Assembly (NCBI GenBank): GCA_964511185.1
Contig: CAZEDU010000041.1
Coordinates: forward strand, 1-37,456
DNA from: CAZEDU01 sp964511185
GTDB lineage: Bacteria > Myxococcota > Myxococcia > Myxococcales > Myxococcaceae
DNA: 37,456 bases
Reading direction: 5' to 3'
In this document: piece by piece, positions 19,130-28,005 of the stretch
How positions within the stretch are numbered: position 1 is the first letter of the stretch
Layout of the letters: each line of letters opens with the position of its first letter
Made by a program: the position numbers and the translations under genes
The notes under the pieces: model-generated
Seen by the model: only the letters and a program-made list of their open reading frames with translations
The model's database searches: none
What the model was told of the DNA's origin: nothing

Positions 19130-19183
19130 TTTTGGCGAAGGCGCGATTGGCCTCTAGCGTCGAGGCTCACCCATTCGCCAAAA
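19130..19183. promoter_or_regulatory. Inverted repeat overlapping the lipoprotein ribosome binding site
   Basis: Perfect 10-base arms TTTTGGCGAA (19130-19139) and TTCGCCAAAA (19174-19183) are spaced by 34 bases in the divergent region between fabI and the small lipoprotein. The right arm runs into AAAAGGAGG, the lipoprotein's ribosome binding site. In RNA the stem would cover its 5' edge; in DNA it could be a dyad operator for either gene. Confidence 0.45.
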
Positions 19184-19195
19184 GGAGGCATTCGG

Positions 19196-19384
19196 ATGCG
19201 TCTTGCTCTCACCCTCGGGGCGTTCATGTTGGGCGCGCTCGGCTGCGGCTTGCCCANNNNNNNNNNGAGCTACAGCTGCTGCGTCAACGACGCGTACTAC
19301 AAGTGCCCGGATCAAGCGTCGATCAACAACTGCTCGAGCGCCTGTACCCGCGACTCGTCGAAGGACGACGACTGCAAGAAGTAG
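19196..19384 (+). CDS. Small Cys-rich lipoprotein (interrupted by assembly gap)
   Basis: A short secreted lipoprotein of about 62 residues plus whatever lies in the gap. The N-terminus MRLALTLGAFMLGALGC is a signal peptide with lipobox ALGC. After the gap comes SYSCCVNDAYYKCPDQ, then a Cys-rich end with SSACTRDSSKDDDCKK. The AAGGAGG ribosome binding site is seven bases before the ATG. The ten N at 19257-19266 fall just after the lipidated Cys region; the real length and residues there are unknown, though the downstream frame is open as written. Such small lipoproteins are common in myxobacteria and have no known function. A clear terminator follows. Confidence 0.75.
   Translation: MRLALTLGAFMLGALGCGLPXXXXSYSCCVNDAYYKCPDQASINNCSSACTRDSSKDDDCKK
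19257..19266. other. Assembly gap (10 N) inside small lipoprotein gene
   Basis: Exactly ten N, a typical scaffolding placeholder, so its true length is unknown. It splits the small lipoprotein gene just after the lipobox. Confidence 0.99.
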
Positions 19385-19420
19385 CCGCCCGCTGACCGCC
19401 GCTTTCCAGCGAGCCGGCTC

Positions 19421-19477
19421 GAAGGGCCCGCGCCCCAGGACCTCCGCCGGAGGCTCGGGGGCCGGGCCCTTCTTTTT
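19421..19477 (+). terminator. Intrinsic terminator after small lipoprotein gene
   Basis: Arms GAAGGGCCCG (19421-19430) and CGGGCCCTTC (19463-19472) pair perfectly over ten bases and extend inward with one bulge (CGCCCC against GGGGC). TTTTT follows at 19473-19477. The hairpin starts 36 bases after the lipoprotein stop and isolates it from sucA. Confidence 0.85.
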
Positions 19478-19545
19478 CAGGCCGGGCGAAAACCGCCCAC
19501 TTCCCGCAGCATTAGCCCCGGTGCGGGCTTCCTCCGAGCGGCCGC

Positions 19546-19554
19546 TATATAGAT
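19546..19554 (+). promoter_or_regulatory. Possible -10 element upstream of sucA
   Basis: TATATAGAT is a rare AT-rich island in this GC-rich interval, about 60 bases before the sucA ATG and after the terminator. No good -35 box is seen about 17 bases upstream, so this is a weak candidate for the sucAB promoter. Confidence 0.3.
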
Positions 19555-19611
19555 GTGCGCGGGGACCGCCCTTCCATCGGGCCGGCCTTCGGCTAAAAGG
19601 CGCTCACATTC

Positions 19612-22485
19612 ATGGCTCCTCACGACTCTTTCCTCTCTGGCGGCAACATCGAGTTCATCGAGTCGCTGTACGCGCGGTTCCTCGAAGATCCCCAGAGCGT
19701 GGACGAGAGCTGGCGCGCGCTGTTCTCCGGCATGGAGAAGTCGGGACAACCGATCTTCGCCGACGGCGGCGGCGCGGCGAACGGCCACGCTCCTCCTGCC
19801 CGGGCGGCTCCCGCCGCGGCGATCGCGCTCTCCCCTTGGCCCTCGGTGGGCATCGAGGCGGCCACCCGCTCCGCGGCCGGTGACATGGGCCTGCAGGCCC
19901 GCGTCGATCAGACCGTCTACGCCTTTCGCCTGCGCGGCCACCTGCTCGCGCAGATCGATCCGCTCGGCCGCCCGCGCCCGCCGCTCGCGCACGTGCTCGA
20001 CTTGGGCATGGTGAGCGAGGAGCACTTCTCGCGCGAAGAGCTCGACCAGTGGGTCGACACCACCGAGGTCTACCCCGGCGGCCAGCAGCGCGTGCCGCTC
20101 AAGCAGCTGCTCGGCCGGCTGCGCAACACCTACTGCCACCACATCGCCGTCGAGTACATGCAGCTGCTCGACAGCGAGCGGCGCAGCTGGCTCCGCCGCC
20201 GCATGGAGTGGTGCGAGAACCGCACCGACTTCACCCCCGCCGAGCAGCGGCGCATCCTGACCAAGCTCTCGTACGCCGAGGGCTTCGAGAACTTCCTCAA
20301 GGCCAAGTTCGTCACCGCCAAGCGCTTCTCGCTCGACGGCGGCGACAGCCTGGTGCCGATGATCGACGAGCTGCTCGAGACGGGCGGCAACCTGGGCGTG
20401 CGCGAGCTGGTCATCGGCATGGCGCACCGCGGCCGCCTCAACGTGCTGGCGAACGTCCTCGGCAAGGCGCCCGACACCATCTTCAGCGAGTTCGTCGGCC
20501 CCACCGACCCGACGCAGTACCTGAACCGCGGCGACGTGAAGTACCACCAGGGCTTCTCGAGCGACTACGTCACGCAGTCGGGCAAGTCGATTCACCTGAC
20601 GCTCGCCTTCAACCCCAGCCACCTGGAGGTCGTCTACCCGGTGGTGGAGGGCCGGGTGCGCGCGAAGCAGGACCGGCTCGGCGGCCCGGATCGCTTCAAC
20701 TGCGTCCCGCTCGTCATTCACGGCGACGCCGCCTTCTCGGGCCAAGGCCTGGTGGCCGAGACGCTCAACCTCTCGAACCTGCCCGCGTACACCACCGGCG
20801 GGACGGTGCACATCGTCATCAACAACCAGGTCGGCTTCACCACCGACCCGGAGGCCGGCCGCAGCTCGCACTACGCGACGGCGATGGCGAACATGCTCGA
20901 CGTGCCGGTGTTCCACGTGAACGGCGACGACCCCGAGGCGTGCGTGCACGTGATGCGCATGGCCATCGAGTACCGCCAGCGCTTCAACAGCGACGTGGTC
21001 ATCGACCTGCTGTGCTTCCGCCGCTACGGCCACAACGAAGGCGACGACGCCACCTTCACGCAGCCGAAGATGTACGAGCTCATCCAGAAGCACCCCTCGG
21101 TGCGCACGCTCTACGCGAACGCGCTCTCGACCCGCGGCCGCGTGCCGGCGGAGGAGGCCGAGCGCGTCAAGCAGCAGTGCCAGAGCGAGTTCCAGCAGGC
21201 CTTCGACCGCGCGAAAGAGAAGAGCCGCTTCCAGGAGCCGAGCCACAACCTGGGCCTGTGGAAGGGCTTCCGCGGCGGGCCGGACCGCGAGACGCCGCCG
21301 GTCGACACCGGCGTCCCGGCCGCGCAGCTCCAGGCGCTGCTCCGCAAGCTCGCCGAGGTGCCCGAGGGCTTCTCGGTGCACCCCATCCTCGCCAAGAACC
21401 TCCTGCCGCAGCGGCGCGAGATGGCCGAAGGCAAGCGGCCGCTCGACTGGTCCGCGGGGGAGGCGCTCGCGTTCGCCACGCTGCTCACCGAGGGCTACGC
21501 GCTGCGCCTCACCGGCCAGGACACCGAGCGCGGCACCTTCACCCACCGCCACGCGGTGCTGCACGACGCGAAGACCGGCGCCATGCACACCCCGCTGCGC
21601 CACCTCTCGCCGAAGCAGGGGCGCTGCGACATCTTTAATAGCCCGCTCTCCGAGATGGGCTGCCTGGGGTTCGAGTTCGGCTACAGCCTCGACTACCCCG
21701 ACGCGCTGGTGGCGTGGGAGGCGCAGTTCGGCGACTTCGCCAACAACGCGCAGGTGATCATCGACCAGTTCATCGCCGCGGCCGAAGACAAGTGGCGGCG
21801 GCTCTCGGGCCTCACCTTGCTGCTCCCGCACGGCTACGAAGGGCAGGGCCCGGAGCACTCGTCGGCGCGGCTCGAGCGCTTCCTCGAGCTGTGCGCGGAA
21901 GACAACATCCAGGTCTGCTACCCCACCACGCCGGCGCAGATGTTCCACCTCTTGCGGCGTCAGGTGTTGAGGCCGCTGCGCAAGCCGCTCATCGTGATGA
22001 CGCCGAAGAGCCCGCTGCGCATGCCCGAGGTCGTCTCACCGCTCGAGGCGCTCGCCGAAGGGCGCTTCCAGCGGCTGCTCACCGACAGGCCGGACATCAA
22101 GCCGGCCAAGGTGACGCGGCTCCTGCTGTGCAGCGGCAAGGTGTACTGGGACCTGGTGAAGGGCCGTGACGCGAAGAAGGACGACCAGATCGCCATCGTG
22201 CGGCTCGAGCAGCTCTACCCGTTCCCGGCCGAGGAGCTGAAGACCGTGCTCTTCTCGATGCCCAAGCTCGAAGAGGTGTACTGGGTGCAGGAAGAGCCGC
22301 GCAACGCCGGCGCCTGGCGCTACATGATTCAGCCGCTGCAGAGCGCCTTCGCGGACCTCCCCAAACGCCCGCGCTATGGCTACATCGGGCGGGTGGAGAG
22401 CGCGAGCCCCGCCACCGGGTTTGATCAGACCCACAAGTACGAGCAGCAGCTCATCGTCGAAGAAGCGACCACACGAGGGAAATGA
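19612..22485 (+). CDS. sucA: 2-oxoglutarate dehydrogenase E1 component (decarboxylase)
   Basis: A 957-residue thiamine-diphosphate enzyme that decarboxylates 2-oxoglutarate and passes the succinyl group to the E2 lipoyl arm (TCA cycle, cytosol). The N-terminus has the E1o-specific start SFLSGGNIEFIESLYARFLE; E1 of pyruvate dehydrogenase lacks this. Further motifs are ELVIGMAHRGRLNVLANVLG, HGDAAFSGQG, TDPEAGRSS and FRRYGHNEGDDATFTQP, which together form the TPP and 2-oxoglutarate pocket. The C-terminal domain contains DIFNSPLSEMGCLGFEFGYS. The length is normal and the reading frame uninterrupted. The ATG is not preceded by a strong ribosome binding site. sucB starts four bases after the stop. 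Confidence 0.97.
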   Translation: MAPHDSFLSGGNIEFIESLYARFLEDPQSVDESWRALFSGMEKSGQPIFADGGGAANGHAPPARAAPAAAIALSPWPSVGIEAATRSAAGDMGLQARVDQTVYAFRLRGHLLAQIDPLGRPRPPLAHVLDLGMVSEEHFSREELDQWVDTTEVYPGGQQRVPLKQLLGRLRNTYCHHIAVEYMQLLDSERRSWLRRRMEWCENRTDFTPAEQRRILTKLSYAEGFENFLKAKFVTAKRFSLDGGDSLVPMIDELLETGGNLGVRELVIGMAHRGRLNVLANVLGKAPDTIFSEFVGPTDPTQYLNRGDVKYHQGFSSDYVTQSGKSIHLTLAFNPSHLEVVYPVVEGRVRAKQDRLGGPDRFNCVPLVIHGDAAFSGQGLVAETLNLSNLPAYTTGGTVHIVINNQVGFTTDPEAGRSSHYATAMANMLDVPVFHVNGDDPEACVHVMRMAIEYRQRFNSDVVIDLLCFRRYGHNEGDDATFTQPKMYELIQKHPSVRTLYANALSTRGRVPAEEAERVKQQCQSEFQQAFDRAKEKSRFQEPSHNLGLWKGFRGGPDRETPPVDTGVPAAQLQALLRKLAEVPEGFSVHPILAKNLLPQRREMAEGKRPLDWSAGEALAFATLLTEGYALRLTGQDTERGTFTHRHAVLHDAKTGAMHTPLRHLSPKQGRCDIFNSPLSEMGCLGFEFGYSLDYPDALVAWEAQFGDFANNAQVIIDQFIAAAEDKWRRLSGLTLLLPHGYEGQGPEHSSARLERFLELCAEDNIQVCYPTTPAQMFHLLRRQVLRPLRKPLIVMTPKSPLRMPEVVSPLEALAEGRFQRLLTDRPDIKPAKVTRLLLCSGKVYWDLVKGRDAKKDDQIAIVRLEQLYPFPAEELKTVLFSMPKLEEVYWVQEEPRNAGAWRYMIQPLQSAFADLPKRPRYGYIGRVESASPATGFDQTHKYEQQLIVEEATTRGK

Positions 22486-22489
22486 CTCC

Positions 22490-23695
22490 ATGTCCGTCGA
22501 GCTCACGGTTCCGCAGCTGGGCGAGTCGATCACCGAAGCGGTGGTCGGCAAATGGCACAAACAGGTGGGGGAGGCGGTCAGCGCCGACGAGCCGATCGTC
22601 GTGCTCGAGACCGACAAGGTGACGGTCGACGTGCCCGCGCCCGCCGCCGGCGCGCTCGTCACCATCACGCGCAAGGAAGGCGACAAGGTGAAGGTGGGCG
22701 AGGTGCTGGGCACCATCTCCGCGGGCGCCGGCGCCAAGCCCGCCGCGCCCGCCGCCGCCACGCCGGTCCCCTGGGAAGACAAGGGCGCGCCCGCGGCGAA
22801 GGGCGGCAACGGCAACGCCGAGGCGCGCGGGCCGCACATCACCCCGGTCGCCAAGCGCGCCGCCGAGGAGAAGGGCATCGACCCCGCCACCATTCGCGGC
22901 TCCGGCACCGGCGGGCGCATCTTGAAGGACGACGTGCTCGGCAAGGCGCCGGCCCCGGCCCCGGCGCGCGCGCCGAGCGGCCCGCGGCCGGTGACGGCGC
23001 GGGAAGAGCGCGTGCGCATGACGCCGCTCCGCAAGCGCGTCGCCGAGCGGCTGATTCAGGCGCAGTCGACCGCGGCCATCCTCACCACCTTCAACGAAGC
23101 CGAGATGACGCAGGTGATGGCGCTGCGCAAGCAGTACGGGGAGAAGTTCGTCGCCAAGCACGGCGTCAAGCTGGGGGTGATGAGCTTCTTCGTGCGCGCG
23201 TGCATCGAGGCGCTGCGCGCGTTCCCGCAAATCAACGCGGAGATCGACGGCGACGACGTGGTGTTCAAGCACTACTACGACATCGGGGTGGCGGTGTCGG
23301 GCAGCCGAGGCCTGGTGGTGCCGGTGCTGCGCGACGCCGACCAGATGTCGATGGCGCAGATCGAGCAGAGGATCGCCGAGTACGGTCAGAAGGCGAAGAG
23401 CGACAAGCTGTCGCTCGACGACCTGAAGGGCGGCACCTTCACCATCTCCAACGGCGGGGTGTTCGGGTCGATGCTGTCGACGCCGATTTTGAACCCGCCG
23501 CAGACCGGCATCTTGGGCATGCACAACATCCAGGACCGCGCGGTGGTGCGGGACGGGCAGATCGTCATCCGGCCGATGATGTACCTGGCGCTCTCGTACG
23601 ACCACCGCCTGGTCGACGGGCGAGAGGCGGTGCAGTTCCTCGTCCGCGTCAAGGAGTGCATCGAGGACCCCGAGCGGCTGCTGCTCGAAGTGTGA
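22490..23695 (+). CDS. sucB: 2-oxoglutarate dehydrogenase E2 (dihydrolipoyl succinyltransferase)
   Basis: A 401-residue succinyltransferase core of the 2-oxoglutarate dehydrogenase complex. One lipoyl domain (about 1-78) has the lipoylation Lys43 in VLETDKVTVDV. A flexible Ala/Pro linker leads to the E3-binding domain (about 115-150, TPVAKRAAEEKGIDP), then a second linker. The catalytic domain (about 170-401) ends SYDHRLVDGREAV, with His372 and Asp376 as the active-site pair. A VPV segment follows SRGLV, as expected. The start has GAGGG ten bases upstream. Coupled to sucA. No lpd (E3) gene follows; E3 must be elsewhere. Confidence 0.97.
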   Translation: MSVELTVPQLGESITEAVVGKWHKQVGEAVSADEPIVVLETDKVTVDVPAPAAGALVTITRKEGDKVKVGEVLGTISAGAGAKPAAPAAATPVPWEDKGAPAAKGGNGNAEARGPHITPVAKRAAEEKGIDPATIRGSGTGGRILKDDVLGKAPAPAPARAPSGPRPVTAREERVRMTPLRKRVAERLIQAQSTAAILTTFNEAEMTQVMALRKQYGEKFVAKHGVKLGVMSFFVRACIEALRAFPQINAEIDGDDVVFKHYYDIGVAVSGSRGLVVPVLRDADQMSMAQIEQRIAEYGQKAKSDKLSLDDLKGGTFTISNGGVFGSMLSTPILNPPQTGILGMHNIQDRAVVRDGQIVIRPMMYLALSYDHRLVDGREAVQFLVRVKECIEDPERLLLEV

Positions 23696-23829
23696 TGCGC
23701 CCCGGCGGACGACGGGGGGTCACCTAGACAGCGGCTTTCGGTCCGAACTAGAAACTGCTTCGTCCTCCGTACCTGGACGTGGGGGGCCAGGCAGCGTGTC
23801 GCGGCCTGATTCAAGAGGAACGCAATCGA

Positions 23830-24033
23830 ATGGCAACTGGTACTGTGAAGTGGTTCAACGACGCAAAGGGTTACGGCTTCATCACGCAGGACGGCGGCGG
23901 TGAAGACGTGTTCTGCCACCACACCGCGATTCAGGCGGATGGCTTCCGCACCTTGGCGGAGGGGCAGAAGGTGCAGTTCGACGTCGCCCGCGGCCCGAAG
24001 GGGCTCCAGGCGGCGAACGTGCGCATCATTTAG
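23830..24033 (+). CDS. Cold-shock protein, CspA family
   Basis: A 67-residue OB-fold protein that binds single-stranded nucleic acids. MATGTVKWFNDAKGYGFI includes RNP1 (KGYGFI), and DVFCHH is the RNP2 motif. GPKGLQAANV closes the fold. An AGAGGAA ribosome binding site lies nine bases before the ATG. The preceding 134-base interval after sucB holds a short hairpin-like stretch near the sucB stop and may be a long leader, as in other csp genes; I see no clear promoter in it. A terminator follows. Members act as RNA chaperones in cold or stationary phase; which applies here is not shown. Confidence 0.95.
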   Translation: MATGTVKWFNDAKGYGFITQDGGGEDVFCHHTAIQADGFRTLAEGQKVQFDVARGPKGLQAANVRII

Positions 24034-24058
24034 TTGAGCTAGGCCGCTGACGCGACGG

Positions 24059-24100
24059 AAGGCTCGGCGCTCCCGAAAAGAGTGCCGAGCCTTTTCATTT
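24059..24100 (+). terminator. Intrinsic terminator after cold-shock gene
   Basis: A 14-base stem, AAGGCTCGGCGCTC (24059-24072) against GAGTGCCGAGCCTT (24080-24093), has one G-T wobble, a seven-base loop, and then TTCATTT. It ends just before the histidine-kinase start and should isolate the two genes. Confidence 0.85.
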
Positions 24101-24105
24101 CATTG

Positions 24106-25740
24106 ATGGACACCCGAGCCCCCACGAGCCACCTCCGAAGCCTGGTCCTCGGGCGCGCGTTCGGCATCGAGCTCCCGTTCGTCGTCCTCGGGCCCATCGC
24201 GTACGGAATGCTCGTCCGGCCGACGGGCGCGGAGGCGCTGCATCTCACCGTCGCGGCCGTGCTGCTGCAGCTCCTCAAGACGGCGATCATCGCGCCGTGG
24301 CTCTGGCGCGACTTGGGCGCCCTGTCGGACGTCGAGCGGGCGCTGGCGGACGCGCCGGCCATCGACGACGAAGCGCTCCAACGCGCCGGGCGCAGGGCGG
24401 AGTGGCTGCCGCTGCGGGTGGCGAGCGGGTGGGCCCTGGCGTGGGTCGGGTTCTTCGCCGGCTGCGCGGTGGTGGCCGCGCGCCTCGAGTTTCGGGCGGC
24501 GGACGACTTGGGCTTCTGGTCCACCTCGCTCCTGGCGGCGCTCGCGGCGGGCTGCGCCGCCTACCCGCTCCTGTTCTCGGTGCTGGCGGACGCGCTGGTG
24601 CCGTTCACGACGAAGCTGTCGATGGCGCGGCTCTCCCGCGGCGAGAACGAGCCGCGCAAGACGTGGTCGCTGCGGAGCGCGCTCATCGCCTGGGCGTTGT
24701 GCTTGGCGGTCGCGCCGACCGCCTGGATGAGCGCGGTCGCGACCTCGGCGCGGTTCGATCGCGTCACCCTGTTCTTCTTCGCGTTCGTCGCGGTGGTCTG
24801 GGCGCCGCTCTGCGCCTTCTACCTCGCGCGCGCCTGGGCCGCGCCGGTGCGCGCCATCAACCAGGCGATCGCGGAGATCATCGTCAAGGGCGAGGTCCGC
24901 GAGATCGCCTACGTGCCCGTCCTTCGGGGCGACGAGCTCGGGCAGCTCGCGAACGCGGTGAACGCGATGATCCGCCGGCTGGCGGAGTCCAACCGGCGCA
25001 CCGACGAGAGCATCCGCGAGCGGGAGCGCCAGGTGGAGCAGACCCAAGCCGCCCTCCGCGCCCGAGACGAGTTCATGTCCCTGGCCGCGCACGAGCTGCG
25101 CACCCCGCTCACCTCGCTGTTGCTGCAGCTCAACGCGGTCGAGCGCGCGCTCGTCGAGCAGCGGGCGCCGGGGGTCGAAGGCATTCGCCGCTCCGAGCGC
25201 CGGGTGAAGCAGCTGTCGTCGATCATCTCGGACCTGCTCGACGTCAGCGGCCTTCACGCCGGCAAGTTCGAGATGAACTACCGGCCCTTCGACCTGGAGG
25301 CGATGGTGCGCGAGGTGGCCGACGGCTTCGCCGACTTCAGCGCCCGCCACAGCCTTCGCGTCGAGGTCGGCGGCGCGCTGCCCGAGATCACCGCGGATCA
25401 GGCGCGGCTGGAGCAGGTCATCTCGAACCTGATCGAGAACGCCATCAAGTACAGCCCCGACGGCGGCGCGGTGCGGGTCCGCATCGATGCGTTCGAAGAC
25501 GGCGGGCGGATCTCGGTCACCGACCAAGGGCTGGGCATCGAGCCCGAGGCGCTGCCCCACCTGTTCGACCGCTTCTACCGGGGCGAGCCGGCGCGGCGCC
25601 GCTTCATTCGCGGGCTGGGGCTGGGGCTCTACCTGAGCCGGCAGATCGTCGAGCATCACGCGGGGCGCATCTGGGTGGAGAGCGAGGTCGGGCGCGGCTC
25701 CACTTTCTACGTCTGGCTCCCGCTGCAGCCGCCGGCGTGA
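24106..25740 (+). CDS. Membrane sensor histidine kinase with HAMP domain (orphan)
   Basis: A 544-residue sensor kinase. Six hydrophobic segments fill residues 10-250, followed by a HAMP-like linker (about 250-300, with VRAINQAIAEIIVKGEV). The HisKA region carries the phospho-acceptor H329 in SLAAHELRTPLTSLLLQL. The ATPase domain has N, G1, F and G2 boxes: LIENAIKYSPDGG, DQGLGIEPEALPHLFDRF, GLGLGLYLSRQIVEHH and GRGSTFYVWLP. There is no receiver domain and no response-regulator gene on either side. I chose ATG 24106 because the earlier GTG at 24082 lies inside the preceding terminator; neither has a good ribosome binding site. It ends three bases from the convergent peptidase gene. Confidence 0.93.
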   Translation: MDTRAPTSHLRSLVLGRAFGIELPFVVLGPIAYGMLVRPTGAEALHLTVAAVLLQLLKTAIIAPWLWRDLGALSDVERALADAPAIDDEALQRAGRRAEWLPLRVASGWALAWVGFFAGCAVVAARLEFRAADDLGFWSTSLLAALAAGCAAYPLLFSVLADALVPFTTKLSMARLSRGENEPRKTWSLRSALIAWALCLAVAPTAWMSAVATSARFDRVTLFFFAFVAVVWAPLCAFYLARAWAAPVRAINQAIAEIIVKGEVREIAYVPVLRGDELGQLANAVNAMIRRLAESNRRTDESIRERERQVEQTQAALRARDEFMSLAAHELRTPLTSLLLQLNAVERALVEQRAPGVEGIRRSERRVKQLSSIISDLLDVSGLHAGKFEMNYRPFDLEAMVREVADGFADFSARHSLRVEVGGALPEITADQARLEQVISNLIENAIKYSPDGGAVRVRIDAFEDGGRISVTDQGLGIEPEALPHLFDRFYRGEPARRRFIRGLGLGLYLSRQIVEHHAGRIWVESEVGRGSTFYVWLPLQPPA

Positions 25741-25743
25741 GCG

Positions 25744-27921
25744 TCAGAGCGTCTCTTTGAACTGGTGGGCGATGCGCTGCCAGAGCCGCTCGGTGACCAG
25801 CGGCTCGGGCACCATGTGCGTGAAGTTCGAGAGCGGCAAGAAGTCGTGCGGCTTGCCGGCCCGGAACAGCGCGTCGGACAGCTTGAGCGCGTGGAAGAAG
25901 TAGACGTTGTCATCCGCCGTGCCGTGAATGAGCAGCAGCGGCCGCTTGAGCTTCTCGGCGTGCGTCAGCAGGTTGCTCTGCCTATAGCCGCGCGCGTTGT
26001 CCTGCGGCAGCCCCAGGTACCGCTCGGTGTAGTGCGTGTCGTAGTCGAGCCAGTCCACCACCGGCGCGCCGGCGACGGCCGACTTGAACACGTCGGGCCG
26101 CTGGAGCACCGCGAGCGCCGCCATGTAGCCGCCGAACGACCAGCCGTAAACCCCGACCCGCGTCAGGTCCAGCTCGGGCAGCTCCTGGGCGAGCGCCTGG
26201 AGCGCGGTGACCTGGTCCTCCAGCGTCAAGGTGGCGAAGTCGTTCTTGATCGCGCGCTCCCACGCGCGGCCGCGGCGCGGCGTGCCCCGGCCGTCGAACT
26301 TCACGACCAGGTAGCCCTGGTTCGCCATCCACTGGAGCAGCAGGTTCTCGCGCCGGGTGTGCACCACCTCCTGGTGGTGCGGCCCGCCGTACACCTGCAC
26401 CAGCACCGGCAGCTTCCTGCCCTTCTGAAAGCCCTCGGGCCGGACGATGGCCGCCCAATAACCATCGCCCTTCCCCACCTTGCGGATCTCGACGTTGGCG
26501 CCGATGGAGGGCTCCTCGGCCACCGACGGCAGCTCGCCGACCCGCGCGCCGTCGATGCGGTGCACGGTGGTCTTCGGCATCTGGTCGAGCGCGGTGGTCG
26601 TCACCACCAGCATCGCGCCGTCCTTGGAGAGCTGGGCGACGCGGTTGGCCGGCTTGCCGTCGAACGGGAGCCGCTCGGCGGCGCCGCCTTCCTTCACGCG
26701 GTACAGCTCGCGGGTGGTCGGGTTGGGGCCGCCGGAGAAGTACAGCGTGCGCGTCTTCTCGTCGAAGCCGACGAGCGCGTCGAAGCCGTCGGCCGGCTTC
26801 ACCCACGAGGCTTTGAGCTCGCCGTTCGCGGCGCGCAGCTCGACCTCCGGGCCGCCGTTCCGCTCGGTGTGCCACAGGAAGGCCGAGCCGTCCTCGAGCC
26901 ACTTGGGGAAGTCCTGGTCGAGGTTCAGCCAGGCGTCGTCTTTCTCCACCAGCAAGGTGCGGGTGCGGCCCGTCCGCGCGTCGGCGGCGAGCAGCAGGCT
27001 CTCGGTCTGCGTGCGGTTCTGCACGAGCAGCGTGAGCGGGCCGGCCTTGGGCCACTTCACCGTGGCGAGGTACGGGTAGGCCGCGGCGTCCCAGTGCAGC
27101 CAGGTCGGCGCGCCGCCGGCGACCGAGGCGACGCCGACGCGCACCCGGACGTTCTCCTTGCCCGGCCGCGGGTAGAAGAACTGATCCGCCACGCGCTCGG
27201 GGTGCATCGGATCGGCGATGGCGAAGCGCTCGACCTTCGAGTGATCCGCCTCCTCGAACGCGATCCACTTCGAGTCCGGCGACCACCAGTAGCCGGAGAA
27301 GCGGCCCATCTCTTCCTGCGCGACGAACTCGGCGAGCCCGTGGGTGACGACCTCGGAGCCGGCGCGCGTGACGGTGCGCTCGCGGTTGTTCGCCAGGTCG
27401 ATGACGCGCACGTCGTTGGCGCGCACGTAGGCGACCTTGGTGCCGTCGGGCGAGAAGCGCGGGTCGATGGCGGGACCCTCGCCGGTCTTCAGCTGCGTGA
27501 CCTTTCCGCTCACCCGCTCGACCACGTAGAGCTTGCCGGAGAGCGCGACGAGCAGCTTCGCGCCGTCCTCGCTCATCTGGTACGAGGTGAAGCCGCGGGC
27601 GGTCACGCGCATGCGCTCGAGCCGGGCCTTCTCCGCCGCCGACAGCGTCTCGGCCGCGCCCTGCAGCACCGCCTGCGGCGTGAGCAGCTCGCGCGTCTGT
27701 CCCGTCTTCAGGTCGAAGGCGTAGAGCGTCTGCTCCGGGGCGCGGGCCTTCGCTCGCAAGAAGAGCACCTCGGCGCCGTCGGGCGTCGGCTTGGCGGCGA
27801 CCGGCCGGCCGGCGAGGAAACGCCGCGTCTCGGCATAGGCGCGGAGGAACGGCTCCTTCTCCGTCGGCGCGGCGGGAGGGCTGGAGAGCAAGGTCATAGA
27901 GACGAGGGCGGAGAGAAGCAT
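25744..27921 (-). CDS. Secreted dipeptidyl-peptidase IV-family serine peptidase (S9B)
   Basis: A 725-residue S9 prolyl peptidase. An N-terminal signal peptide (MLLSALVSMTLLSSPPA) points to export. Residues about 40-470 form the beta propeller with repeated SPDG/WSPDSKW motifs, and FVAQEEMGRFSGYWW is the double-Glu motif that holds the substrate's free N-terminus in DPP IV. The C-terminal alpha/beta hydrolase has S595 in GWSFGGY, D670 in HGTADDN and H702 in NFTHMV. It probably removes X-Pro or X-Ala dipeptides in the periplasm. The ATG at 27921 gives a clean signal peptide; an upstream GTG at 27936 adds five residues. Divergent from the copper monooxygenase gene. Confidence 0.93.
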   Translation of the reverse strand: MLLSALVSMTLLSSPPAAPTEKEPFLRAYAETRRFLAGRPVAAKPTPDGAEVLFLRAKARAPEQTLYAFDLKTGQTRELLTPQAVLQGAAETLSAAEKARLERMRVTARGFTSYQMSEDGAKLLVALSGKLYVVERVSGKVTQLKTGEGPAIDPRFSPDGTKVAYVRANDVRVIDLANNRERTVTRAGSEVVTHGLAEFVAQEEMGRFSGYWWSPDSKWIAFEEADHSKVERFAIADPMHPERVADQFFYPRPGKENVRVRVGVASVAGGAPTWLHWDAAAYPYLATVKWPKAGPLTLLVQNRTQTESLLLAADARTGRTRTLLVEKDDAWLNLDQDFPKWLEDGSAFLWHTERNGGPEVELRAANGELKASWVKPADGFDALVGFDEKTRTLYFSGGPNPTTRELYRVKEGGAAERLPFDGKPANRVAQLSKDGAMLVVTTTALDQMPKTTVHRIDGARVGELPSVAEEPSIGANVEIRKVGKGDGYWAAIVRPEGFQKGRKLPVLVQVYGGPHHQEVVHTRRENLLLQWMANQGYLVVKFDGRGTPRRGRAWERAIKNDFATLTLEDQVTALQALAQELPELDLTRVGVYGWSFGGYMAALAVLQRPDVFKSAVAGAPVVDWLDYDTHYTERYLGLPQDNARGYRQSNLLTHAEKLKRPLLLIHGTADDNVYFFHALKLSDALFRAGKPHDFLPLSNFTHMVPEPLVTERLWQRIAHQFKETL

Positions 27922-28005
27922 GGGGGCTGAATACACCAGAGCCGGTTGGAATGGCGCGCCGGCTGCGGGGTATGGTGCCCGGCCCTACTCGGATTGGGAG
28001 CACCC

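Noticed and set aside
19477..21948. Long minus-strand open frame opposite sucA
   Set aside because: It lacks any domain-like pattern and overlaps a fully conserved sucA; a shadow of high GC.
23696..23829. Hairpin near CCCCGGCGGACGACGGGG after sucB as a terminator
   Set aside because: Only a five-base stem and no T tract; it is too weak to call.
24082..24105. GTG at 24082 as the histidine-kinase start
   Set aside because: It lies inside the right arm of the cold-shock terminator and would add residues without a signal; ATG 24106 is more likely.
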